A stretch of DNA of 58,417 nucleotides from JBQTHD01 sp052390275 (GTDB lineage: Bacteria > Actinomycetota > Acidimicrobiia > Acidimicrobiales > AC-14), in contig JBQTHD010000007.1 in assembly GCA_052390275.1 (NCBI GenBank), positions 1-58,417 on the forward strand. The letters run 5' to 3'. Positions 24,054-39,091 of the stretch are shown in pieces. Position 1 is the stretch's first letter, and every line of letters starts with the position of its first letter. The notes beneath the pieces are model-generated. The model had not been told where the DNA came from, did no database searches, and worked only from the letters and a program-made list of their open reading frames with translations. A program made the translations under genes and the position numbers.

Positions 24054-24374
24054 GTGAGCGACGCCGCGCTTGCCCTCGTCAGCGCGGCGGTAGGAGGTGC
24101 GCTTACGGGGGTGGTGTCGATCTGGGTTGCCAGGTTGACGATGAAGGCGACAGCCGAGCGCGACCGCCTGCGATTCGACCAGGAGGCCAAGGCGGCCAAG
24201 GAGGCTCGGCATCAGGACCGCATCGAGACGGACGGAGAACCAAGTCGGCGAGCGAGATTGGATAGAGCGTTGCGGTGTCGACGAAGACACGGTCGAGCCG
24301 GGGTCGCGACGGGCTCGCCTCGCTCAGTACTCGGCCCCATCGTCGACGACGGTGTTTACTGCGCCCGAGATTAG
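24054..24374 (+). CDS. Small single-pass membrane protein, possibly truncated
   Basis: A frame of 106 codons from GTG 24054 with a convincing N-terminus: one hydrophobic segment (LALVSAAVGGALTGVVSIWV) followed by a charged helix (KATAERDRLRFDQEAKAAKEARHQ). After about residue 55 the composition becomes Arg/Gly-rich and loses helix character, suggesting a frameshift or truncation. Function is unknown; similar short TM-plus-coiled-coil proteins are common in accessory regions. Confidence 0.45.
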   Translation: MSDAALALVSAAVGGALTGVVSIWVARLTMKATAERDRLRFDQEAKAAKEARHQDRIETDGEPSRRARLDRALRCRRRHGRAGVATGSPRSVLGPIVDDGVYCARD

Positions 24375-24541
24375 AGCGCGACGGTCGTCCCGACCCTTGG
24401 CGAAGGTGACCACGTCAGCGACCCGCAGTCGCCGATGACGGCTACCAGGGAGCCGCCCACGAGGATGTAGTCGACGTCGTGGCGTCTCAGAGCCGCCACG
24501 ATCCTGGCGACGTCGGGAAGACCCTCAGCTGGGCTCGTCAC
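24371..24541 (-). pseudogene. Nucleotidyltransferase (AbiEii/MNT-like) N-terminal fragment
   Basis: A minus-strand frame starting GTG 24541 reads VARIVAALRRHDVDYILVGGSLVAV, the typical opening of antitoxin- or toxin-type nucleotidyltransferases (VDYVLVGG then a DxD motif). The expected DLDV-type catalytic stretch is absent or scrambled, and the frame stops after 56 codons. It overlaps the small upstream gene by 17 bases. It is most likely a decayed remnant of a two-gene nucleotidyltransferase module. Confidence 0.4.
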
Positions 24542-24731
24542 CGCCGGCCATCGGGGCCTCGGCGGCGGCTGCCCGCTCCGCCGCCAGCTCAGCGAAGAAG
24601 GCGACCACGGCCTCTTTCGAGTCCAAGCGACGGCCATCGGTGGTGTTTGCGAGGTGGTCGGCCGTTGGTGGGCCAGCCGCCCGCTTGGGGGCGGCGAACT
24701 CGGCCTCGTCGATGACGATGTGCCTTCTCAT
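24525..24731 (-). CDS. Small protein upstream of the nucleotidyltransferase remnant
   Basis: A 68-residue protein (MRRHIVIDEAEFAAPKRAAG ... KEAVVAFFAELAAERAAA) whose end overlaps the nucleotidyltransferase fragment. Its small size and coupling to a nucleotidyltransferase-like frame suggest the partner gene of a toxin-antitoxin-type pair. It matches no family I can name. It may be a real relic or a chance frame. Confidence 0.35.
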   Translation of the reverse strand: MRRHIVIDEAEFAAPKRAAGPPTADHLANTTDGRRLDSKEAVVAFFAELAAERAAAAEAPMAGGDEPS

Positions 24732-24767
24732 CCTCGCTCACCACCGCTGTGTCTCATGGCGATCAGG

Positions 24768-25174
24768 CTAGCGACGGGCGTCGGTATCGATGCCTGTCGG
24801 GCCAGCGGTGCTGGGCCGACGGACCATGCAGGAGCAGGCCATGTCCTGCGTACCACCCAGCTCCGCTATGGCGCCGGTCTCGAAGCCGAACGACTGGTAG
24901 AAGGCCACCAACTCGCTCGCCGTGTCGAGGTACAGCACCCGACACCGGCGGTCGGCATCCGCGCACGCCGCCGCCAGCAGCGCCCGGCCCTCCCTCGCCG
25001 CCGCCGGTCGCTGGCGAGTGGGACAGGTACCACCACTCGGCCGGCCAGGCCGCTGCCGGGCGTCGGCTGGCCAGCCGGCATGTGCGGGTACCGGGGCTTG
25101 ATGTGATTGAAGAAGCGCAGCGCCGCTTCTGCGTGACGAGCCGGGTGGGGCGACCGGCCGGGCGCCGAGCCCAC
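24768..25174 (-). pseudogene. GNAT acetyltransferase with an apparent frameshift
   Basis: Two minus-strand frames together give one GNAT domain. The first (about 25174-25005) reads ALRFFNHIKPRYPHMPAGQP then GLAGRVVVPVPLAS. The second carries on as EGRALLAAACADADRRCRVLYLDTASELVAFYQSFGF, with the family motif LDTASELVAFYQSFGF at the C-terminus. They are joined by a one-base shift in a CGG/GCC-rich repeat near 24995-25020. Either a sequencing error or true decay is possible. Substrate unknown. Confidence 0.55.
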
Positions 25175-25296
25175 CAGAAGGAATCCGCATGGGCAAGAGC
25201 CAGAGAGCTCCCGACCGAGGCTCCTCCCGTCGCCGGTAACCGAGCGTGCCGGGCACCCGGCGCAACCTGAACCTGCCGGTACCGGATCGGGCCGCG

Positions 25297-25302
25297 TAGA
25301 CT
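25297..25302 (+). promoter_or_regulatory. Candidate -10 hexamer for a leaderless toxin-antitoxin mRNA
   Basis: TAGACT lies 6 bases before ATG 25309, so transcription would begin at the start codon itself. There is no ribosome binding site before this ATG, which supports leaderless translation. No clear -35 box. Confidence 0.35.
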
Positions 25303-25308
25303 AAGTAC

Positions 25309-25545
25309 ATGACTAAGCCGACGGTCGGCGTTCACGAGGCGAAAACCCATCTCTCCCGGCTTCTCGAGCGGGTGCTCGAAGGCGAGGAGATCGTGATCGA
25401 GCGGCGAGGCCGACCCGTCGCTCTCCTGACCGGCATCTCGCCTTGCAGCGCGCCCACCTTCGGCACTGACCGTGATCGGGTGGTGATCAGCGACGACTTC
25501 GACGCACCGCTTCCGGCCGAGATCGCCCTGTCCCTCGGCGGGTGA
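25309..25545 (+). CDS. Phd/YefM-family antitoxin
   Basis: A 78-residue antitoxin with the Phd/YefM N-terminus (VGVHEAKTHLSRLLERVLEGEEIVI) and ERRGRPVALL, the DNA-binding half that represses its own promoter. The C-terminal part (DDFDAPLPAEIALSLGG) is the flexible toxin-binding tail. It is followed by a PIN toxin with a 4-base overlap (GTGA), the usual order and coupling. Confidence 0.88.
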   Translation: MTKPTVGVHEAKTHLSRLLERVLEGEEIVIERRGRPVALLTGISPCSAPTFGTDRDRVVISDDFDAPLPAEIALSLGG

Positions 25546-25931
25546 AGGTCCTGCTGGACACCAACGTTTTCCTGTGGCTCCACACGACTCCCGAGCGGGT
25601 TGGTCGCCCTCTGGGGATCCTCGAGGACGCTTCCACCATTCGACTCGTATCCGCCGTGGTGGGATGGGAAATCGCCATCAAATACCGGCTCGGTCGGCTG
25701 GGCCTGCCGGATCCGCCGAACACCTGGGTGCCGGCCAAGCTCATCGACGGAGCAATGACGGTGCTGCCGGTGGAAATGTCACAGGTGTTGGCCGTGGCGG
25801 ATCTTCCCGATCACCACACCGATCCATTCGACCGGCTTTTGATTGCGCAGGCCAGGATGCTCAAGATCCCCCTGGTGAGCGCAGACCAAATGTTCACCCG
25901 CTACGACGTCGAGGTGCTTGCCGCTGGGTAA
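25542..25931 (+). CDS. PIN-domain toxin (VapC-like)
   Basis: A 129-residue PIN toxin paired with the preceding Phd-type antitoxin. MKVLLDTNVFLWL gives the first catalytic Asp, the VVGWEIAIKYRLGRL segment the conserved Glu, and HTDPFDRLLIAQA with VSADQMF the remaining acidic residues. The HTDPFDRLLIAQA pattern is characteristic of the Phd-linked PIN subgroup. It probably cleaves RNA when the antitoxin is degraded. Confidence 0.88.
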   Translation: MKVLLDTNVFLWLHTTPERVGRPLGILEDASTIRLVSAVVGWEIAIKYRLGRLGLPDPPNTWVPAKLIDGAMTVLPVEMSQVLAVADLPDHHTDPFDRLLIAQARMLKIPLVSADQMFTRYDVEVLAAG

Positions 25932-26052
25932 GCCCGGAGGAGCGCGATCGACTCATGTCCGGCGACGCCTGGCATCTGCCGGCCGGCCTGACAAGCTGAC
26001 ACCTGCGCTCGAGGCCAGGGCAACCGACGTCATCGCGAAATCGAGGGGGCCA

Positions 26053-33062
<7,010 letters not shown>

Positions 33063-33066
<4 letters not shown>

Positions 33067-33935
33067 CGCCTCCGGCCCCGGCCCCGTACCTGGCCGATGT
33101 GGCCGGCGACGTGGCCGAGCGGGAGGAAATCGAGATCGACGTACTGCTCGAAGCGGTGTGGCGGCGCTACGGCTTCGACTTCCGTCAGTACGCCCGGGGT
33201 TCCCTGCGTCGACGCCTGTGGCGGCGCACCGATCTCGAGGGGCTGTCGAGCCTCTCGGGTCTGCTGGAGCGACTGCTGCACGACACCTCGTGCATGGAGC
33301 GGCTCCTTCTCGACCTGTCGATCAACGTCACCGCCATGTTCCGCGACCCGGGCTTCTACCGGGCCCTGCGGGCCAAGGTGGTACCCCTTCTGCGCACCTA
33401 TCCCTTCCTGCGCATCTGGAACGCCGGCTGCTCGACGGGGGAGGAAACATATTCCTTGGCCATCATGCTGGCCGAGGAGGGCCTCTACGACCGCTCGCGC
33501 ATCTATGCCACCGACATCAACTCCACGGTGCTGAGCCGGGCTCGCGACGGCGTCTTCCCAATCGACAAGATGAAGGAGTACACGGCCAACTACCAGGCCG
33601 CCGGGGGGAGGCGCTCCTTTTCGGAGTACTACAAGGCAGCCTACGACGGGGCCCGGTTCGACCCCACGCTCACCGACAACATCGTCTTCGCCCGGCACAA
33701 CCTGGCCGCGGACCACTCCTTCAACGAGTTCCAGCTCATTGTGTGCCGCAACGTGATGATCTACTTCGACACCCCGTTGCAGGCCCGGGTTCACCAGCGC
33801 TTCTTCGAAAGCCTTGTCAACTTCGGCATCCTCGGGCTGGGGCCCAAGGAATCCGTCTCCTTCACGCCCCATGAGAACGACTATCAACCTCTCGACGTCA
33901 ACGAGCGGATCTACCGCAAGAGCCGGCGGACCTGA
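33063..33935 (+). CDS. cheR: CheR-type protein-glutamate methyltransferase
   Basis: A 290-residue AdoMet-dependent methyltransferase of the chemotaxis receptor type, adding methyl esters to glutamates. The N-terminal helical domain (YGFDFRQYARGSLRRRL) is followed by the AdoMet-binding core with WNAGCSTGEETYSLA at about residues 119-133 and the signature LIVCRNVMIYFD. It overlaps the kinase stop (ATGA) and precedes CheB. Because no chemoreceptor is nearby, the likely target is the poly-HAMP kinase or a distant receptor. Confidence 0.92.
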
Positions 33936-33936
33936 C

Positions 33937-34530
33937 ATGCCCTGCCGAATCATCGCCATGGGCAGCTCCTGGGGCGGACTGGAAGCGGTGGCTGTAGTGC
34001 TCGGTTCCATCCCAGCCGATACCGAGGCGTGCGTGGTGATCGCTCAGCACCGGGCGCCGACCCCATCGCCGTTGGCCGCCATCCTCGGTCGCCTCAGCGG
34101 GCTCAGCGTCCGCGAGGCCGAGGACAAGGATCCGGTACTGGCCGGGCGGATCTACGTCGCTCCGGGCGGCTACCACCTGTTGGTCGAGAAGGGCCGACTT
34201 GCCTTGTCCACCGAGGGTCCGGTCCACCACAGCCGACCTTCCATCGACGTACTTCTGGAATCGACGGCGGTGTCCTACGGCCCCGACGCCGTAGGTGTCG
34301 TCTTCACCGGATCCAACCGGGACGGCGCGGCCGGTCTGGCGGCGCTGGTTGCCAGGGGCGGACGCGCCATCGTGCAGGATCCGCGCAGCGCCAAGCGATC
34401 GGAGATGCCCGCTGCCGCACTTGAGGCTGTGCCTGGTGCCACCGTCCTGAGTCTGAAGCGGATCGGTGCACTGCTGGCCGAGTTGTGCCCCGCCCCCAGC
34501 GGCGGTGGCCTGATGGCCGCCCCGACCTGA
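33937..34530 (+). CDS. cheB: CheB-type methylesterase, catalytic domain only
   Basis: A 197-residue protein-glutamate methylesterase/deamidase that would remove the methyl groups set by CheR. The catalytic triad residues are seen as Ser10 or Ser11 (MGSSWGGL), His38 (VIAQHRAP) and Asp129 (FTGSNRDGAAG). The N-terminal receiver domain of classical CheB is absent, so it cannot be controlled by direct phosphorylation in the usual way; receivers encoded on either side might act in trans. One base separates it from cheR. Confidence 0.9.
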   Translation: MPCRIIAMGSSWGGLEAVAVVLGSIPADTEACVVIAQHRAPTPSPLAAILGRLSGLSVREAEDKDPVLAGRIYVAPGGYHLLVEKGRLALSTEGPVHHSRPSIDVLLESTAVSYGPDAVGVVFTGSNRDGAAGLAALVARGGRAIVQDPRSAKRSEMPAAALEAVPGATVLSLKRIGALLAELCPAPSGGGLMAAPT

Positions 34531-34554
34531 CCGGAAGGTTACGGTCAAAGGCCA

Positions 34555-35685
34555 GTGACGAGACCCGGGGTTCTGATCGTCGACGATCGACCCGACAACC
34601 TGGTCGCCCTGGAGGCCAGCCTGGCTCCCCTGGACGTGAGCGTCACCAGGGCCGGCTCGGGGGCCGAGGCTCTTCGCCAGCTACTGGGCGAGGATTTCGC
34701 GGTGATTCTGCTCGATGTCCAGATGCCCGATATCGACGGCTTCGAAACGGCACGGCTGATCAAGAACCGCTCCCGCACCCGCCACATCCCGATCATCTTC
34801 CTCACCGCGATCAGCCGGGAGATCGAGCACCAGCTCCGGGGCTACGACGCCGGTGCCGTCGACTACCTCTCGAAGCCCTTCGAGCCCGAAGTCCTGCGCT
34901 CCAAGGTGTCAGTGTTCGTGGCCCTTCACGAACAGTCCATGCTGATCGCCGAGCAGAATCGCCTTCTGGCCGAGCGTCTGGAGGAGCGGAACCGGGCCGA
35001 GGCCGCGCTCTCGCGCCACGCCGTCGAGCTGCAGCGCTCCAACGCCGCCCTCGACCGCTTCGCCACGGCTACCGGGCACGACCTGCTGGCCCCTCTGCAG
35101 GTCCTCTCCGGGATGCTGGAGCTGCTGTGCTCCGATCACGGCGACCGACTGAGCCCTGATGGCCGGGTCTTGGCCGAGCGGTCCCAGCGCCGGGCCGCCG
35201 ACCTGGCGGCCCGGGTACGCCAGATCCTGGCCGGCGCCCGTGAGAGCCTCGAGCCGGTCCGGCGGGAGGCGACCGACCTCAACCGGGTGCTGGCCCGGGC
35301 CCGCGAGCAGATCGAGTCGGGCGATTGCCACCTGGGGCCCGAGATCGCCTACTCGGCCGACCCGCTGCCCACGGTGCTGGGCGACGAGTGGGAGCTGGTG
35401 CAGGTCTTTGTGCAGGTGCTCGAGAATGCCGGCCGGCTGGCCGATCGGGAGCGCCCCGAGATCCATATCGGCCTGAGTCGGCAGGACGACCACTGGCTCA
35501 TAAGTGTGGCGGACAACGGACGCGGTATCGGTCCAGCAGAGCAGGTCGATATGTTCGCTGTGGCCGTCGACGGAAGTGCGGATCTGTCCCTGTCGCGCCG
35601 CATCGTCGAGCGCCACGGAGGTGAGATATGGGTCGACGCAGTGGACGGGCGGGGCACGACCATGTGCTTCAGCTTGCCGGCGTGA
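34555..35685 (+). CDS. Receiver-histidine kinase with a degenerate ATP lid
   Basis: A 376-residue soluble protein. The N-terminal receiver (about 5-125) has the acid pair DD, phospho-acceptor Asp in ILLDVQMPD and Lys in YLSKPF. A coiled coil leads to a phytochrome-type HisKA segment (FATATGHDLLAPLQ, His present) and a HATPase fold with N box VLENAG and G1 box DNGRGIG. The G2 loop normally reading GTGLGL is replaced by SADLSLS, so catalysis may be weak or lost. GTG 34555, 24 bases after cheB; its stop overlaps the next gene. Confidence 0.88.
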   Translation: MTRPGVLIVDDRPDNLVALEASLAPLDVSVTRAGSGAEALRQLLGEDFAVILLDVQMPDIDGFETARLIKNRSRTRHIPIIFLTAISREIEHQLRGYDAGAVDYLSKPFEPEVLRSKVSVFVALHEQSMLIAEQNRLLAERLEERNRAEAALSRHAVELQRSNAALDRFATATGHDLLAPLQVLSGMLELLCSDHGDRLSPDGRVLAERSQRRAADLAARVRQILAGARESLEPVRREATDLNRVLARAREQIESGDCHLGPEIAYSADPLPTVLGDEWELVQVFVQVLENAGRLADRERPEIHIGLSRQDDHWLISVADNGRGIGPAEQVDMFAVAVDGSADLSLSRRIVERHGGEIWVDAVDGRGTTMCFSLPA

Positions 35686-36527
35686 CGCCGCGGAAAGAGC
35701 CTGGCCCGGCGGTGAGGGAGGTCGGGACCGTCCTGGTCGTCGATGAGGACGCCGACTATCGCCTCCTTGTCCGGTTGTCGTTGGCCGGCCACGCCACCCT
35801 CCACGTGGTCGGCGAGGCGGCCAACCTCTGCGGTGCCCTGGCTCTCGCCGCCCGTCTGCAGCCGCGAGTGATCCTGGCCGACCTGGGTGTGGGGACCGGC
35901 AGCGCCGGCGAAGCGGCCGCCGAGCTGGCCCGGGCGGCCCCCGGTGCGGCCATCGTCGCCATCTCCGCCGGCGACGACTTCGATCCGGCGTCCACACCGG
36001 CCACCGGCGCGCTGGTCGGCCAGCTATCCAAGGCCGTCAGGCCCAGAGCAATCGGCGAGGTGATCGAGGCCCTGGCCCGCCCGCGGCCGGCCGTGGTCCG
36101 CCGATCAGCACAGGTTCAGTTGCCGGCCGCCCCCGAGAGCGCCCGGCACGCCCGCCGGTTCATCGAGGAGACCCTCGTGGGTTGGGACTGCGAGGAGCTG
36201 GTGGAGTCGACCCGCCTGCTCATCAGCGAGCTGGTGGGCAACGCCGTCGGCCATGCGCGCACTGGGGTGGGCGTGTCGTTGACACTGTTCGACGACCGGT
36301 TGCACGCGGACGTGGACGACGACTGCGACGAGGGCCTCCGCCGACGCACGTCGGGCGAGCTCGACATGTCGGGCCGGGGCATAGCCATCGTCGAGGCGCT
36401 GGCCCGATCGTGGGGGGTGAGGAAGCGGCACGTGGGAAAGACGGTGTGGTTCGAACTGCCCCGGTCCGGCACGGTTGAACGACAACCGTCAGCGGATAAC
36501 CGGTCGTCAGCGCCGGTTCGGTTCTGA
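35682..36527 (+). CDS. Receiver fused to an RsbW-like anti-sigma ATPase
   Basis: A 281-residue protein with an N-terminal receiver (DEDADYRLL; candidate Asp in VILADLG; Lys in QLSKAV) and a C-terminal HATPase_c_2 domain of the RsbW/SpoIIAB family: ISELVGNAVGHA (N box) and MSGRGIAIVEALARSW (G box). Such domains bind sigma factors or phosphorylate STAS antagonists. It would be the output of the cluster, controlled by phosphorylation of its receiver from the upstream kinases. The start GTG overlaps the preceding stop. Partner sigma factor and antagonist are not nearby. Confidence 0.85.
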   Translation: MTPRKEPGPAVREVGTVLVVDEDADYRLLVRLSLAGHATLHVVGEAANLCGALALAARLQPRVILADLGVGTGSAGEAAAELARAAPGAAIVAISAGDDFDPASTPATGALVGQLSKAVRPRAIGEVIEALARPRPAVVRRSAQVQLPAAPESARHARRFIEETLVGWDCEELVESTRLLISELVGNAVGHARTGVGVSLTLFDDRLHADVDDDCDEGLRRRTSGELDMSGRGIAIVEALARSWGVRKRHVGKTVWFELPRSGTVERQPSADNRSSAPVRF

Positions 36528-37315
36528 CTCTGGGTCGGGGCGGCGAAGTGCTCCCACTGGCGCAGCGCGTCCCCCAGATACACGGCTTGACCGCTTGTCC
36601 GCTGATAGAGCTCGTGCTTGAACGAATCCGACAGTCGCCACAGAACCGAACCCTCCGTCGGTCGACCCAGGGCGGGGACCAGGGCCTCGATGCTGTCAAC
36701 CACCGAGCTTGCGCCCATGGCTATCGAGTTCTGGCCGGCCAGGAACGCCCGTCGGTACCGAGCCTGCGCCAACAGCTTCCAGTCCTGACTCACCCGGCGG
36801 TGCAGGCGGCTCAGGTAGCCGGCCTGAACCCTTCCGAAAAGAACCGAGATGACCAGATAGCCGAAACTGGCCGGGCGAGGATCGAGGCCGAGCGCCAGCC
36901 GGACTGTCACCGTCACCGTCACGATCACGGCCGGAACGATCAGGCCACCCCACCGACGCCGGATCGCGGTCTCCACTGCCAGGGGCACCGCTACCAGCAC
37001 GGCCAGGTCGTAGCGAGCCCCGCCGAAGGGAGCCAGCGTCCACAGCGTTACGTCCGCCGAGTCGAGCACGAGGCGCGTCACTAGGAGGCGGCGGCCCGGA
37101 TCGCGCAGCGCGGACCACAGCGCGATATCCAGGATGATGAAGCCGACCAGAGCCAATCGCCAGCCCGGGGTCCGCGCTGCGCCGTCGGGATCGACCAACT
37201 GAAGCAGCCGGACCATCAGGCGGATGGCCAGGAAGAAGCGAGCCCGGGAGATCAGAAATGCATCGACTCCGTGACCCGCTTCCACCCGACCGGGGTTCCC
37301 GCCACCGGATTTCAC
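36116..37315 (-). pseudogene. Membrane sensor kinase lacking its catalytic domain
   Basis: The first 265 codons encode a believable sensor: about five hydrophobic segments (ALVGFIILDIALWSAL; DLAVLVAVPLAV; LIVPAVIVTVTVTV; others), then YRRAFLAGQNSIAMGASSVVDSI and YLGDALRQWEHF, typical of the helical region of actinobacterial sensor kinases. From about 36530 downward the frame is simply antisense to the RsbW-like gene and loses all family character. The ATPase half is missing. It appears to be a deletion product whose stop (36116) lies inside the convergent gene. Confidence 0.6.
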
Positions 37316-37545
37316 TGTCCGATTCTGATGGCCCGGCCCGCGCGTTGCTACAGGACTGGTTCGCGCGCGCTGAGGGGGCTGGCCTGGGCCTGGGCTGATC
37401 GGATCCCGAGCAGCGGGACTACGCTAAGCGCCGGTAGCTGGCTCTATGCCTGAGTCTCACCGGCCCATCCGATGGGTCTTCACAGCTTTCCCGCATGGAC
37501 AAGCCTCCTGGCCGCACACGTTCCGTCTCAAGATGAGGTGACCGG

Positions 37546-38988
37546 ATGATTTTGGTGAGTATCGCTTTCCTGGTGGCGGCAGGTGTCGCCTTGGCCGCCG
37601 GCCTGGCCAATGGAGCCCTGGGTTTCGTCTACGCCTCAATCGGCGCCAGCGTGGTGGCCGGGGTCTTCCTGCTCATCTACGTCTTCCGCCGGCCCGAGTC
37701 GGGTCGTTCATCGTCTGTTGGCCCGGTCCCCGCTCCTATGGCCGCCCCGGAGCCGGCCCCGGTGGGGTCGGCCTGGTCCACCCCGGCAGTGACCACCACC
37801 CCGGCGGTGACCACCACGGCGGCGGCAACCGCGGCGCCCAGCGAGCCGGTACAGGTCTCAGCCGCGGCAAGGCCCCGGCCTGTTTTCACGCCGCCGCCTC
37901 GCGATCCGGTCCCCGTATCTTCAGCCGAAGTTGACGCTTCGAGTCCGATGGCCGGCGAGAGTGACCCGGCCCCGGCCGGGACCGCTCTGCTCAGCCGTCT
38001 CCGCCGCCGAAGCAGCCAGGCCGTCGCCACCGACGCCGACAGCACCGACCTGATCGGCGTCGATGCCGCGAGCGCTCCCGTAGCGGCCTCGATGGCCTCG
38101 TCCCAGCCCGATGCCGAAGCCGACCAAGGCCCCGCTCCGGTGACGGTTGCCACGGACGGCTTTCCCATCGCCGGCTACGACGGAATGCGGGCGCCAGATG
38201 TGGTTTCCCGCCTCGTCCAACTCAGCGTCGGGGAGTTGTCCCAGGTGCGTGACCGGGAGGCGGCAGGCAAGAACAGGTTCAGTGTCATGACCAAGATCGA
38301 TTCTCGCCTCACCGCCCTGGGAGCGGCCCCGGCCGCCGCCACGGCGGTGACAACCCGCCCGGCAGCCCGTGGCACCCGCCCGCCGGCCCGTACCACCGGC
38401 GCTGCCAGTCCCAGACGTGCCGCTCCACGGCCCCGCCCAACTGTGAGCGGAACGGCCGGAGCCGCTCCCGCCGCTCGCCCGTCTGGAAGCCGGACGCGTT
38501 CGGCAGGATCCGAGACGGCCAAGACCACCGCAGCGCCGGCCGCTTCGACCAAGGCTCGCACCCCTCGGCCCCGGCCCGCCGGCACGTCGGTGGCAACGGC
38601 TACCGCTCCGCCCGCCCGGGCTCGATCCACTCGGGCAACCTCCGCGCCAGCCACGGTCGGGGGTGCCCCGGCGCCGACGCCGGCCAAGGCTCGCACCCCT
38701 CGGCCTCGAACCCCGGCCGCTACGCCGGCCAGCGATACCGCATCACCCCCCGCCCCCACCGCAACTCGCACACCCCGCCCCCGGCCTCGGGTGACCACAT
38801 CGACACCCGCCGACGGAGTGGCGACCGAAAAGGCGCCTGTTCGGCGTGCGGCCACCACCCGATCGGCAGTGAAGCCCGCCGCCCCCACCGCTGAGGGTTC
38901 TCCTGCCCGCCGCTCCACTCCTCGGACGGCGACACCCTCGGGTGACGCCCCGGCTCCTCGCCGCCGCCGCCCCCCCGCAGGCGGGTAG
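37546..38988 (+). CDS. Two-pass membrane protein with a histone-like basic tail
   Basis: A 480-residue protein of unknown function. Two membrane segments (about 1-20 and 25-46) form a hairpin that should leave both ends in the cytoplasm. A Pro/Ala/Thr region precedes a short conserved helical module (FPIAGYDGMRAPDVVSRLVQL then SVGELSQVRDREA), a motif seen at the ends of several actinobacterial membrane proteins. The last 200 residues are Ala, Pro, Arg, Thr and Lys-rich, with repeated ARTPRPRP units, like H1-type histone tails. DNA or RNA binding at the membrane is a plausible guess. Confidence 0.7.
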   Translation: MILVSIAFLVAAGVALAAGLANGALGFVYASIGASVVAGVFLLIYVFRRPESGRSSSVGPVPAPMAAPEPAPVGSAWSTPAVTTTPAVTTTAAATAAPSEPVQVSAAARPRPVFTPPPRDPVPVSSAEVDASSPMAGESDPAPAGTALLSRLRRRSSQAVATDADSTDLIGVDAASAPVAASMASSQPDAEADQGPAPVTVATDGFPIAGYDGMRAPDVVSRLVQLSVGELSQVRDREAAGKNRFSVMTKIDSRLTALGAAPAAATAVTTRPAARGTRPPARTTGAASPRRAAPRPRPTVSGTAGAAPAARPSGSRTRSAGSETAKTTAAPAASTKARTPRPRPAGTSVATATAPPARARSTRATSAPATVGGAPAPTPAKARTPRPRTPAATPASDTASPPAPTATRTPRPRPRVTTSTPADGVATEKAPVRRAATTRSAVKPAAPTAEGSPARRSTPRTATPSGDAPAPRRRRPPAGG

Positions 38989-39091
38989 CACCCGGCCGGT
39001 CCTCCTACCGACGGGCCGGTCGGCAGACCACCCGTACTCGGCCTCTGGTCGCCCTTTCGCCGCAACCACGCGCGGCATCGAGCGTGTTTCT

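Noticed and set aside
25922..25999. Short frame reading SPEERDRLMSGDAWHLPAG after the PIN toxin
   Set aside because: It looks protein-like but has no start outside the toxin gene and only about 25 codons; insufficient support.
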